Assembly (NCBI RefSeq): GCF_035818615.1
Contig: NZ_JAYKZY010000001.1
Span: forward strand, 722,501 to 786,500
DNA length: 64,000 nucleotides
Direction: 5' to 3'
DNA from: Sphingobium sp. CR2-8
Lineage (GTDB): Bacteria > Pseudomonadota > Alphaproteobacteria > Sphingomonadales > Sphingomonadaceae
Numbering within the stretch: position 1 is the stretch's first letter; the number at the start of each line of letters is the position of its first letter. Positions 55,043 through 63,620 of this stretch are shown here, in pieces. The notes beneath the pieces were generated by a model, which saw nothing but the letters and a program-made list of their open reading frames with translations, searched no databases and was not told the origin of the DNA. The translations under genes and the position numbers were made by a program.

Positions 55043-57166
55043 TTATCGGATCGTCGTCTTGAGCGTGCCGCCCGCTATCAGCTCGACGACCGAACCGTCG
55101 GGTGCCCAAAGCGTCGTGTCGCCGACGTCGACCAGAGCAGGCCCCGACAAACGATGTCCAACCCGGAAATCGGCGGCTGCAAACACGGGAACATTCGTCG
55201 GTGCATCAGGCTGTAGATACACGTCCCGATGACTGATAGGCACCAGATTGGCGTCTTCAACCTGATCAAGCGACTGTGGCAAGACAGCCCGGATCGTCTT
55301 GCCGATGCCGGTCACGCGCAGCGTCGAAAGCTCGATCGGCGTCTTGGCAGTGATGCTGCTGGCCCCGAACTGCCGAATATAGCTGTCCTTGAAGCCCTGG
55401 AGCAAGCCTTGCGAATCCAGCTCCTCCTTTTCGAGCGTGAGGGTCAGCGATGCGTTCTGCCTGTGAAAACGCACCTCCGCCTCGCAATGGACCGAGCGAC
55501 TATTGGGTTCGACATCCTGCGCAGCAAGATCTTCCTCGGCCCGTTCAATCAGTTCACGCAGGGTTTCATAGGCATCATTATTCTTAAGGGGCAAAAACTG
55601 ATCGACCGCACGTGAACGCTCACGCCGAATATCTGCGGTAGCGGCCCCATAGGCTGACAAAACCGAAGCGAGTGCAGGCGTCAGAACCCAGGGCAGATCG
55701 AGTTCCTTTGCCATCGCAGTAGCAAATAGCGACCCTGATCCGCCAAAAGCGATCACACCATAGCGACGGGTATCAAGGCCACCGGACGATATGCGCGCGC
55801 GCATCGCCTTGCTCATTTCAGCCAGTGCAATCTCGCGGATGCCATGGGCAACAGCCATCGCATCCATGCCCAAACGCTCACCGACGCGTGCGCAGGCTGC
55901 CCGCGCACCCTCGACATCGAGCTGCATCCCACCACGATTGAACAATTCAGGATCGATATAGCCCAGCAAGACCATGGCGTCCGTCACCGTCGGCTCCGTG
56001 CCGCCCCGACCGTAGCAGACCGGCCCTGGCGTAGCGCGCGCCGATTGCGGTCCTACCCGCAAGAGACCGCGATCATCGATCCACGCAATCGAGCCACCGC
56101 CTGCACCTACCGACTCCACGTCGATTGCCGACTGTCCGATCACGATCCCGCCCAGCTCGGCGGTATGACGGCGTTCCGGCACACCGTTAGTGACGACAGC
56201 AACGTCGATGCTGGTGCCGCCCATGTCGCAGCAAATGGCGTCGGGCAAGCCCACTTTCATCGCCACTTCTCCAGCCGCAACAGAACCCGCTGCAGGGCCC
56301 GAAGACGCGAGCGCGAGAGGTGTCTGTCGCGCCTCCTGCGCGCTGATCGCGCCGCCGCCCGAATGCAGGAGGAGCATCGGGCATTGCAGGCCTAGCGCCC
56401 GCAATTGCTCTTCAAGTTCCTCGACGCCATCGAGCGCATCTGCCGCAAAAGCATTGAGCACTGCCAGAGTGGTCCGTTCATATTCACGCATGATCGGATG
56501 CAGGTCGGCGCCGCTATAGACCGGAATCTGCGGGAAATGTTCCCTGAGTAACGCTACCGCCTGTTGTTCGTGCGCCGGGTTGCGGAAAGACCAGAGAAAG
56601 GACACCGCAAGGGCATTCACGCCATTATGGGTTATCATATCCTGCGCCGCGGCCACGAGATCGCCTGCGACCAGAGGCCTGATGATCTCCCCTGCTCGAT
56701 CGATCCGTTCTTCAATGCCGCGCACCGCTTCAGGCTCTACCGGCATCCAGAATTTTTCGATCCATCCCTCACGCACGTCGCGGTGATTGCGCATCGCGTG
56801 AAGGTGATTTTCAAAACCCTTCGTTGTGAGCAGACCGACCGTCCGACCCCTGCGCGTCGCCAGAACATTCGTGACCGCCGTGGTGCCAAGGCCGAACCGG
56901 GTTACACGACGCATGAGCTGAGCAGGCGTCAGTCCGGCATGTTCGGCCAGCATCGAGCAGGCACCCATCACGCCATCGCTAAAGCGTGCCGGATTGGTCG
57001 GCGACTTGGCTCTCCAGGTGGTTTGACCATCACTGCACACCGCGTCGGTAAATGTGCCGCCGACATCGATGCCGATGACGTAACCGGATTGCGTAGCAGC
57101 ATAGTCACCCGCAGCGAGACTGGCATTCTCATTCACAAACATCACTCCCATATCCGACCAAAACAT
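55043..57166 (-). CDS. Hydantoinase/oxoprolinase family, subunit A (HyuA)
   Basis: 707 aa. Actin-like ATPase domains: phosphate-binding SGYVIGIDVGGTFTDAVCSD, RFGLGTTAVTNVLATRRGRT, LLLHSGGGAISAQEARQTPL, DAICCDMGGTSIDVAVVTNG and GVIAFGGSGSLFATAMAKEL. HyuA pairs with HyuB to form ATP-dependent N-methylhydantoinase, 5-oxoprolinase or acetone/acetophenone carboxylase-type enzymes. Its place between HyuB and an acyl-CoA synthetase favours carboxylation of a ketone, or opening of a lactam, as an activation step. The start is uncertain (57166, 57151 or 57142). Confidence 0.9.
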   Translation of the reverse strand: MFWSDMGVMFVNENASLAAGDYAATQSGYVIGIDVGGTFTDAVCSDGQTTWRAKSPTNPARFSDGVMGACSMLAEHAGLTPAQLMRRVTRFGLGTTAVTNVLATRRGRTVGLLTTKGFENHLHAMRNHRDVREGWIEKFWMPVEPEAVRGIEERIDRAGEIIRPLVAGDLVAAAQDMITHNGVNALAVSFLWSFRNPAHEQQAVALLREHFPQIPVYSGADLHPIMREYERTTLAVLNAFAADALDGVEELEEQLRALGLQCPMLLLHSGGGAISAQEARQTPLALASSGPAAGSVAAGEVAMKVGLPDAICCDMGGTSIDVAVVTNGVPERRHTAELGGIVIGQSAIDVESVGAGGGSIAWIDDRGLLRVGPQSARATPGPVCYGRGGTEPTVTDAMVLLGYIDPELFNRGGMQLDVEGARAACARVGERLGMDAMAVAHGIREIALAEMSKAMRARISSGGLDTRRYGVIAFGGSGSLFATAMAKELDLPWVLTPALASVLSAYGAATADIRRERSRAVDQFLPLKNNDAYETLRELIERAEEDLAAQDVEPNSRSVHCEAEVRFHRQNASLTLTLEKEELDSQGLLQGFKDSYIRQFGASSITAKTPIELSTLRVTGIGKTIRAVLPQSLDQVEDANLVPISHRDVYLQPDAPTNVPVFAAADFRVGHRLSGPALVDVGDTTLWAPDGSVVELIAGGTLKTTIR

Positions 57167-57226
57167 CTATCCAATCAAAGCATGGCTGTTGGGCGGCATC
57201 ATCTCTTGCATCGGTCAATCAGGCTG

Positions 57227-59350
57227 TCAGCCGACTGCTTCGACCTGTTGCAGCACGTCCTGCGGGTGTGCGGCGTCCGTCCACCGTTTCGGCATAGAAG
57301 CCGAGCTGCACTCGTCGCCGGTGGGAACGACATCCACCAGAAGCAAATAACCCGTGACAGGATCGAGATAGGCCGTGATCTCGACGTCAGGATGGGTCAC
57401 GACGAAATTGCTGATACGGGGGCACCCCTCGGTCCAGTGGGCCGGGCTGAGCGCCAGCGGCGTATCCGATCTGGCGCTCACGGCAACCGACCCGCGTTGC
57501 TCGATGCCGATAGCCAGCGGTCCAGCCGCACCTGTGGATGCTTCGCGCAAGCGGTCTGTCCAGGTCAGCGGATTGGGCGCTGGCGTCGCCTTCGCGAGCC
57601 GCTGCTTGAGAATGTCGGCCCGGCTCGCCTCTGTCGCTCCACGATCGCCTGTCACGACTCCATAGATCCCGGCCGCTTCCGCGCTGGTCATCAGTCCGCG
57701 GGCTACTTCGCGTTCGACCTGCGCGACATCACGCAACAGTGGATCGCCCCAGCCGCCGCCGTTGCTCACTTCGAGCATAAGCATATCGCCCTCGTCCAGA
57801 CGAATACCGTCGGTATGGCAGGCCAGCGGCTCAACCTCTGCGTTGGCGGCGCGGCGCACATGGAAGCGCGTGATATTGCCTGGCAATCCGCCGGCGGAAC
57901 CGGGAATGGGCAAGCGCTCGCGATTGCCCATGATGGTCAGACTCAGTTCCTTCGTGCCGGCGACGGAATAGGCGAGCGAGGTCGGCCGACCAGCCGAGAA
58001 CTGGCCGCCACCGCCGGTACCCGACCGGAGCCTGCGCCATTCGAACATGATGGGATACCAGGACTCGAGGATCTCGACATCGACAAGGTCAATGAGCTGA
58101 CCGCTGCCGACCAGCTCGCGGGAAAATTCTATGCCATCACGACAATGCGCCGCCGACGCGCCGCCCAACGCTCCTTCAAGCATGATCCAGCCTTGCGGCT
58201 CACCTTCCAGCCCTTTGCCTGAAAGAGTATGCAACGCAGAGCCGGAGCTTGACGGCGGTCCAGACAAATGGGTGCGTCCCCGCGCCTGCGGCGAAGCGGC
58301 CAATGCAAGGTTGAGCGCCCGCACGCCGACTTCCATCGCATTCTGCCCGACTTCAAGATGTGGGCCACCGATCGGCGCAGGAAGCTGGGCATCGACGATC
58401 GAACCAGGGTCGCACACCACGTCGAAGGCCCGGAAAATCCCCTCGTTGAACGGCAGGCCGCGCGCAAGGTAGGAGGAGATGCCGACACCCAAGAGGCTTT
58501 TGATAACATCTGGCTTGGAGTTGAAATAATGTTTCGTCTGACCCGACGCCCCGCGATAATTGAAGGTCAGATGGCCGCCTTCGACCTTGAGTTCACACGG
58601 AATGTGATAGAAATCATCAGTCCATTCCGTCCAGCTGCGCGCGATATAATATCCCGGCTCGAGCTCAGCGATCCGGCGGCGCACTTCAGCTTCGGTCAGG
58701 TCCGAAAGCGTGCTTACCACTTCGCCGAACACCAACTCGCCATAATCGCCCACGATCCGAAGAACCTGGCCGCACACCACGGTGGCCCCGGCGATCAAAG
58801 AGCGTAGGTCCATCTCCACAACATCGGGCAGTCGAATATTGTTACGCAGAATAGCGAAGATGTCATGCTGCTCCACCCCCTGGCGGAACAGCCTTACCGG
58901 CGGAAGACGAAAGGCTTCCTGATACACCTCGGTCGCAGACGTCGAGAAGGAGCCGGGCACCATGCCGCCCATATCCATCATATGGGCAGAAGCCCCGACC
59001 CACGCGACAATTGTGCCATCGACGAAAACGGGAATATGCACGATCACGTCCTGCGCGTGCAGACCTCCACCATTATAGGGATCGTTCACCAGGAACACAT
59101 CGCCATCGGCAATCGTGTCGGCATGCACGTCGAGAATGGCGCGAATGCCATTGCCGCCGATGTGGAACGCAATCTGAACCTTTCCACCCCCGACAATCAG
59201 TTCGCCCTCAGCACTGTAAATGGCGCAGGAACAGTCTTTTGACTCCGCCACAACCGGGCTGATCGCATTGCGAATGATCGTACGGGCACCATCTTCGGCT
59301 ATCGCCTCGAATTTGCACCGAAGGACTTCTAGGACAATGGGGTCGATCAT
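57227..59350 (-). CDS. Hydantoinase/oxoprolinase family, subunit B (HyuB), with C-terminal extension
   Basis: 707 aa. HyuB motifs: ILVHIGG-like AFHIGGNGIRAILDVHADTI, FLVNDPYNGGGLHAQDVIVH, the metal-site HMMDMGGMVPGSFSTSATEV, and FNEGIFRAFDVVCDPGSIVD. The Gly-rich RLRSGTGGGGQFSAGRP and EVSNGGGWGDPLLRDVAQVE end the core at about residue 560. About 130 further residues (WTDRLREASTGAAGPLAIGI onward to FVVTHPDVEITAYLDPVTGY) form an extension that recalls the separate gamma subunit of acetone carboxylases fused to the C-terminus. It lies 51 nt after the TonB receptor and 60 nt before HyuA. Confidence 0.9.
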   Translation of the reverse strand: MIDPIVLEVLRCKFEAIAEDGARTIIRNAISPVVAESKDCSCAIYSAEGELIVGGGKVQIAFHIGGNGIRAILDVHADTIADGDVFLVNDPYNGGGLHAQDVIVHIPVFVDGTIVAWVGASAHMMDMGGMVPGSFSTSATEVYQEAFRLPPVRLFRQGVEQHDIFAILRNNIRLPDVVEMDLRSLIAGATVVCGQVLRIVGDYGELVFGEVVSTLSDLTEAEVRRRIAELEPGYYIARSWTEWTDDFYHIPCELKVEGGHLTFNYRGASGQTKHYFNSKPDVIKSLLGVGISSYLARGLPFNEGIFRAFDVVCDPGSIVDAQLPAPIGGPHLEVGQNAMEVGVRALNLALAASPQARGRTHLSGPPSSSGSALHTLSGKGLEGEPQGWIMLEGALGGASAAHCRDGIEFSRELVGSGQLIDLVDVEILESWYPIMFEWRRLRSGTGGGGQFSAGRPTSLAYSVAGTKELSLTIMGNRERLPIPGSAGGLPGNITRFHVRRAANAEVEPLACHTDGIRLDEGDMLMLEVSNGGGWGDPLLRDVAQVEREVARGLMTSAEAAGIYGVVTGDRGATEASRADILKQRLAKATPAPNPLTWTDRLREASTGAAGPLAIGIEQRGSVAVSARSDTPLALSPAHWTEGCPRISNFVVTHPDVEITAYLDPVTGYLLLVDVVPTGDECSSASMPKRWTDAAHPQDVLQQVEAVG

Positions 59351-59401
59351 GAGCTAATATCCGCCATTTTTTGTTCGAGGGAGCTGCGAGAACATGGACA
59401 C

Positions 59402-61618
59402 TCAGAATCGCAGCGTTGCTTCGGCGCCGAAGGTGCGCGGCGCACCCCAGGTGCCGGTTTGCTGGAATGCCGAGCTCTGGAAGAAACCTGATGTCTTATA
59501 TTTGGTGTCAGCAATGTTCTTTATGAAGGCGCGCAGCGTGAACTTGTCGCTCGCCGGCGAAAAGGACACAAAAGCATTTTGCAGGCTATAGGCGCCCTGC
59601 TTCAGCAACGGGGTGGCAAATTCGTCATAATAGACATTGCCGCTGAAGTAGGACTCCCCGCGCAAGACGATCTTTGCGCCACTCTGGAACTCATGCTCAT
59701 ATTCAAGGCCAACATTGACGGTGTAATTGGGTGCTCGGTTGAGCCAGTTGCCCTTGACATTGACGAAGGTCGATGTGGCAGCCGTACCGCACGCACCAAG
59801 GAATGCTGTATTGTTGCAGGTCGTGAAATCCGTATATTTGGCGCTCTGGACCATCCCTGCGGCATCGAATTTCAGACCATCTGTCAGGACTGCCTGAAAT
59901 TGCGCTTCCACACCATAGATGCGAGACGCCGCTGCATTGCGGACCTGGAAGACGGACACGCCGTTGATCAGCGCGACATTCTGGACCTGGAGGTCGGAAT
60001 AGTCGTAATAATATCCAGCCACATTGAGCCGTATGCGACCATTTGCCAGATCGCTTTTGATGCCGACCTCACCGCCCTTGATCTTTTCCGGATCATAAGG
60101 ATTGACGGCCGTAACCTGGGAGGCGAATCCGCCAGATTTGAAGCCCTTTGAATATTGCGCGTAAGCCATGACGTCGTTTGCCAGATCGACCTGAATACCA
60201 AGCCGTGGCGTCCATGACTCGAACGAGGCCTTGGTCAAGGTCGGCGCAAGACCGGTAATCGTCGTGCCATTAGCCCGGTCTATGAAAAAAGATTGCAACG
60301 CTGACTTTTCGTCATGATTGAACCGAATGCCGGCAATCAGACGGACGCTGGGCGTTATTGAAAAAGTATGATCGGTAAAGACGGCATAGGATTTCGATTT
60401 TTGCAGGGTACTGAAACGAAGCCTCCCTGTCGAAAAAATCGTGAGATCCGTATTGATATCGGCCTTGTCGTCATAGTAGAAAAATCCCAAAATCGACTTC
60501 AGCCTGTCGTCGAAGAGACTTGCGTTCAGATTGAATTCTTGCGTGAACGTGTTGGTGTCGGTGACGAATGTCGTTGGCCCACGAAAAGGCGCGGTCGCGC
60601 TGCCGTCAGAATCGATCACCATGAACTGGTGATAATCCTGATAGGCCGTGATCGACTTGAGCGAGACCTCGTCCGTCAAATCCCAGTTGATCGTCCCGAT
60701 TGCCTGATAATAGTCGCTGTCCAGCTTCGCATCGACATCCGTATAGGTTTCGTGCGCACGATAGGATTGTGGCTGACTTGCAGCGTTGATCGCTGCATTG
60801 AGCGATGGCGCAAACGGGAAAAAGGATGTCGAGGACTTGGAGCCAAGACCTATACCCTCGACAGAGACCGTCAGCCGATCGGTTGGTTTGAATTCGACCA
60901 CCGCACGTCCGCCGACCACGCGATATTCTTCGAGACTGTCGCGCGGCGCATTAGCATTGAGGACTTTGGTAAAACCCTTCGACTGGTTGTCATACAGGCC
61001 GGTGATGCGCACACCAATCGTATCGCTGAGCGGCCCCGATACACTGCCCGCCACGCCATAACGATCATAATTGCCTACGCGCCCAGTGATCTCGCCTTCA
61101 AATTTGTCGCTCGGCCCGCGCAGCACGTAATTTACAGCGCCGCCAGTGGCGTTACGCCCATATAACGTACCCTGCGGGCCGGCCAGCACTTCGACGCGCT
61201 CAAGATCGACCATCGCGACATCGATGCTACGCGACCGCGGCTGATAGGCGCCATCGATATGGGTCGCGATCGAGGGGTCGTCCGTTCCCGAAGTAAGGCC
61301 GGTACTGATCCCGCGCAGCGTTATGAGATTTGTGCCAAAAAGATTGCCGACGACAAGCGATGGCACCTGGGACTGAAGATCCGATACGCTGCTAATCTGC
61401 CGAAGTTCGAGCGCCTCCTGCCCGATCGCCGTAACAGAGGCTGGCACGTCCTGAACATTCTCTGAGCGCTTTTGCGCTGTGACGACGATGTCGGCGATCC
61501 CGACTGCAGGTCGATCGGTGCGAGCTGCGTCCTGCGCCATCGCACCTGCAGACAGCGCCAGGAGAGACAGGCCACTGCTCGCCGTAAGCAAACCGATTTT
61601 TAGTTTCGCCTTCACCAT
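59402..61618 (-). CDS. TonB-dependent outer-membrane receptor
   Basis: 738 aa with signal peptide MVKAKLKIGLLTASSGLSLL...GAMAQ and TonB-box-like IADIVVTAQKRSENVQDVP. The plug has LERVEVLAGPQGTLYGRNAT and the barrel ends FGAEATLRF. AGGGAGATGG lies before the ATG. It is first in a minus-strand series of eight genes through the LLM gene at 49554, all closely spaced, so it probably imports the substrate of that operon. Dyads (sites 7a and 7b) lie about 100 nt upstream. It is the only catabolic-type receptor of this cluster left intact. Confidence 0.94.
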   Translation of the reverse strand: MVKAKLKIGLLTASSGLSLLALSAGAMAQDAARTDRPAVGIADIVVTAQKRSENVQDVPASVTAIGQEALELRQISSVSDLQSQVPSLVVGNLFGTNLITLRGISTGLTSGTDDPSIATHIDGAYQPRSRSIDVAMVDLERVEVLAGPQGTLYGRNATGGAVNYVLRGPSDKFEGEITGRVGNYDRYGVAGSVSGPLSDTIGVRITGLYDNQSKGFTKVLNANAPRDSLEEYRVVGGRAVVEFKPTDRLTVSVEGIGLGSKSSTSFFPFAPSLNAAINAASQPQSYRAHETYTDVDAKLDSDYYQAIGTINWDLTDEVSLKSITAYQDYHQFMVIDSDGSATAPFRGPTTFVTDTNTFTQEFNLNASLFDDRLKSILGFFYYDDKADINTDLTIFSTGRLRFSTLQKSKSYAVFTDHTFSITPSVRLIAGIRFNHDEKSALQSFFIDRANGTTITGLAPTLTKASFESWTPRLGIQVDLANDVMAYAQYSKGFKSGGFASQVTAVNPYDPEKIKGGEVGIKSDLANGRIRLNVAGYYYDYSDLQVQNVALINGVSVFQVRNAAASRIYGVEAQFQAVLTDGLKFDAAGMVQSAKYTDFTTCNNTAFLGACGTAATSTFVNVKGNWLNRAPNYTVNVGLEYEHEFQSGAKIVLRGESYFSGNVYYDEFATPLLKQGAYSLQNAFVSFSPASDKFTLRAFIKNIADTKYKTSGFFQSSAFQQTGTWGAPRTFGAEATLRF

Positions 61619-61713
61619 CTCTCCATCTCCCTACATCCGTCCGTATTTGATCTATCTGGCGCCATCTTTTTTCTGGCTGCCAAGGTCGGCGGTGTGAGGG
61701 AAATTGACATCAA

Positions 61714-61753
61714 GTTTGCTGATCGTCAAGCATATACTTGTCATCTATCAAAC
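61714..61753. promoter_or_regulatory. Tandem dyads (site 7) between TonB receptor and thiolase-like gene
   Basis: GTTTG (61714-61718), CTGATCGT, CAAGC (61727-61731) and ACTTG (61736-61740), TCATCTAT, CAAAC (61749-61753). Both keep the 8-nt spacing. They are 22 bp apart start to start, about two helical turns, and so on the same DNA face. Confidence 0.55.
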
Positions 61754-62072
61754 AACTGTGCCGCAGCCCCGGGGCTTCAGGCAACAAGGCATTGCCGGCC
61801 AGACGGACGGCCCGTTAATCCTGCCTGCTAGACAAACAGCGCGATGGGCAAGGTGCAACCACCATAGTCACGCACGGAAATTTGGCTTCTCCATGCTACT
61901 GCCCCAGACCCAAGAAGACGCTGCTCCTGCAACAAACTTGACGGACATCAACCAAGATGGCAACTCATGGCCATTATCTAGCAAAGGCCCGCCTGTCGTC
62001 CCAGGAACCGACGCGCGATGCCCTAAAGGAAAGACGGCGCCTGAGTGCGCGCCGCGTTGGAGGATGCGAACG
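61754..62072. other. Leader region before the thiolase-like gene, no recognised gene
   Basis: 319 bases. An open frame continuous with the thiolase runs back to 61704, but its product is unlike thiolases and there is a good ribosome-binding site only at 62059, so I treat it as untranslated leader. Confidence 0.5.
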
Positions 62073-63620
62073 ATGGTGCCTGCCGAGCACATAGCAGTTA
62101 TCGTGGGAATCGGAGAGCGCGTCGAGCGATCACGAGACCCCTTGTCGGTTTGCGAGCCCACGAGAATGATCGCCAAAGCTCTTCAAAATGCCGACGCGGA
62201 CGCGGGTGGCGGATGGCTCGAAAAGCTGGATTCGGTCGATCTGGTCGCGCTGACCAGCTGGCGCTACACAAATCCGGTCGGCGATATATGTGCCAAGGTC
62301 GGGATCGCGCCCGCCCTGGCGACAAACAGCCGCCGCGGTGGGGAAACACCTGTGCGTCTTTTGCATGAGGCTGCACTCGAGGTTGTTCGGGGCGAACACA
62401 GGGCCTGCGCGATCGTCGGTGGGGAAGCGACCAATGCACGCGCGCAAGCGCGTAAATCGGGCGCAAAGCTGCCTTGGTCGGACATGGCCCCATCAGACCA
62501 AAGCGCCCAATTTGCAGGACTTTCAACCGTTCGCAGTCCGCTGGCCGAACGCTATGCCATGCTGGATCCAGCCAGCATCTACCCGCTATACGAAACAGCA
62601 AGCCACGCTGCCTGGGACCTGTCTCCGGCGCAGGCCCATGATGAATCGGCCAAGCTATGGGCGCTTTACGCGCAGGCTGCCGGCGACAATCCATCCGCCT
62701 GGATGGAGACGCCGCCATCTGCCGAGACGATCGGGACCATCGGTCCGGATAATCGTCTGATCAACTGGCCCTACCCCAAGCTTATGGTCGCCAATCCGTC
62801 GGTGAACCAGGCATCGGCGTTCATCGTCACCACATTGGCCCATGCCAGGAACGCTGGTATCCCAGAGGATAAGCTCGTCTACATATTGGGCGGAGCGGCT
62901 GCAAACGAACCAGCGAATTTCCTCGACCGGGACCGATATGACCGCAGCACAGCGCAGGAGGCAGTCCTCAGCGCCGCTCTCGCGCAGGTCGGCGGCGTGG
63001 AAGAACTCACATTCATGGAACTGTACAGCTGTTTTCCGATCGTGCCCAAGATGGCGTTGCGCTTCATGGGCATTGAGCAGGACCAGGCCGCGCCAAGCGT
63101 GACCGGCGGCCTGACCTTTTTTGGCGGTCCGCTGCACAATTATATGAGCCATGCCATATGCGCGATGGTGCGCGCCTTGCGGGCGCATCCTCATTCGAGC
63201 GGCCTGCTTTACGGTCAGGGCGGCTATGTCACGAAGCACCACGCCCTGCTGCTTGGGTCAGATGCGCCGCAGGACACGTTAGCAGCCGACTGGTCGGTAC
63301 AGGCAGAGGCCGACCGGAATCGAGGCCCCTCGCCGCAGGTTCGGGAGGACTATGCCGGCCCAGCTACGCTGGAGGCGTTTACCGTGCGCCACTCGCGAGA
63401 TGGCGAGCCGGATCAGGGAATTGTCGTGGTTCGAACACCTGCGGGAGAACGAACCCTTGCCCGCGTGCCTGGGCACTACAGGGAAACTATTGACCTTCTC
63501 GAGGCGTGGGACCGCAGCCCCGTTGGTACCGATGGCATGATCACGCTTTGCGACGATGGCGATGCCGTCTGGCAGCCCCTTGCGACAACGCCCCTCAGTA
63601 TCCGGAGACTGGAAGCATGA
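62073..63620 (+). CDS. Thiolase-superfamily protein (acetyl-CoA acetyltransferase-like) lacking the usual nucleophilic Cys motif
   Basis: 515 aa from the ATG at 62073 (MVPAEHIAVIVGIGERVERS), with GGAGG 9 nt upstream. The thiolase fold is seen in DLVALTSWRYTNPVGDICAK, RACAIVGGEATNARAQARKS, FIVTTLAHARNAGIPEDKLV and ELTFMELYSCFPIVPKMALR. Near the C-terminus SSGLLYGQGGYVTKHHALLL replaces the usual Cys-Gly-x-Gly. Where thiolases have the nucleophilic Cys (C-x-S-G), this protein has RRGGETPVRLLHEAALE, so condensation/thiolysis by the classical mechanism is doubtful. The family of ~500-aa proteins is widespread in CoA-catabolic clusters. It overlaps the CoA-transferase gene by 4 nt. Confidence 0.85.
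   Translation: MVPAEHIAVIVGIGERVERSRDPLSVCEPTRMIAKALQNADADAGGGWLEKLDSVDLVALTSWRYTNPVGDICAKVGIAPALATNSRRGGETPVRLLHEAALEVVRGEHRACAIVGGEATNARAQARKSGAKLPWSDMAPSDQSAQFAGLSTVRSPLAERYAMLDPASIYPLYETASHAAWDLSPAQAHDESAKLWALYAQAAGDNPSAWMETPPSAETIGTIGPDNRLINWPYPKLMVANPSVNQASAFIVTTLAHARNAGIPEDKLVYILGGAAANEPANFLDRDRYDRSTAQEAVLSAALAQVGGVEELTFMELYSCFPIVPKMALRFMGIEQDQAAPSVTGGLTFFGGPLHNYMSHAICAMVRALRAHPHSSGLLYGQGGYVTKHHALLLGSDAPQDTLAADWSVQAEADRNRGPSPQVREDYAGPATLEAFTVRHSRDGEPDQGIVVVRTPAGERTLARVPGHYRETIDLLEAWDRSPVGTDGMITLCDDGDAVWQPLATTPLSIRRLEA

Noticed and set aside
56564..58222. A 552-codon plus-strand open frame across hyuA and hyuB
   Set aside because: It is antisense to two well-supported genes and bridges their intergenic gap; composition is that of a codon-bias shadow.
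61704..62072. N-terminal extension of the thiolase-like gene
   Set aside because: It overlaps the tandem dyads, lacks thiolase similarity, and the good ribosome-binding site is at 62059-62063.
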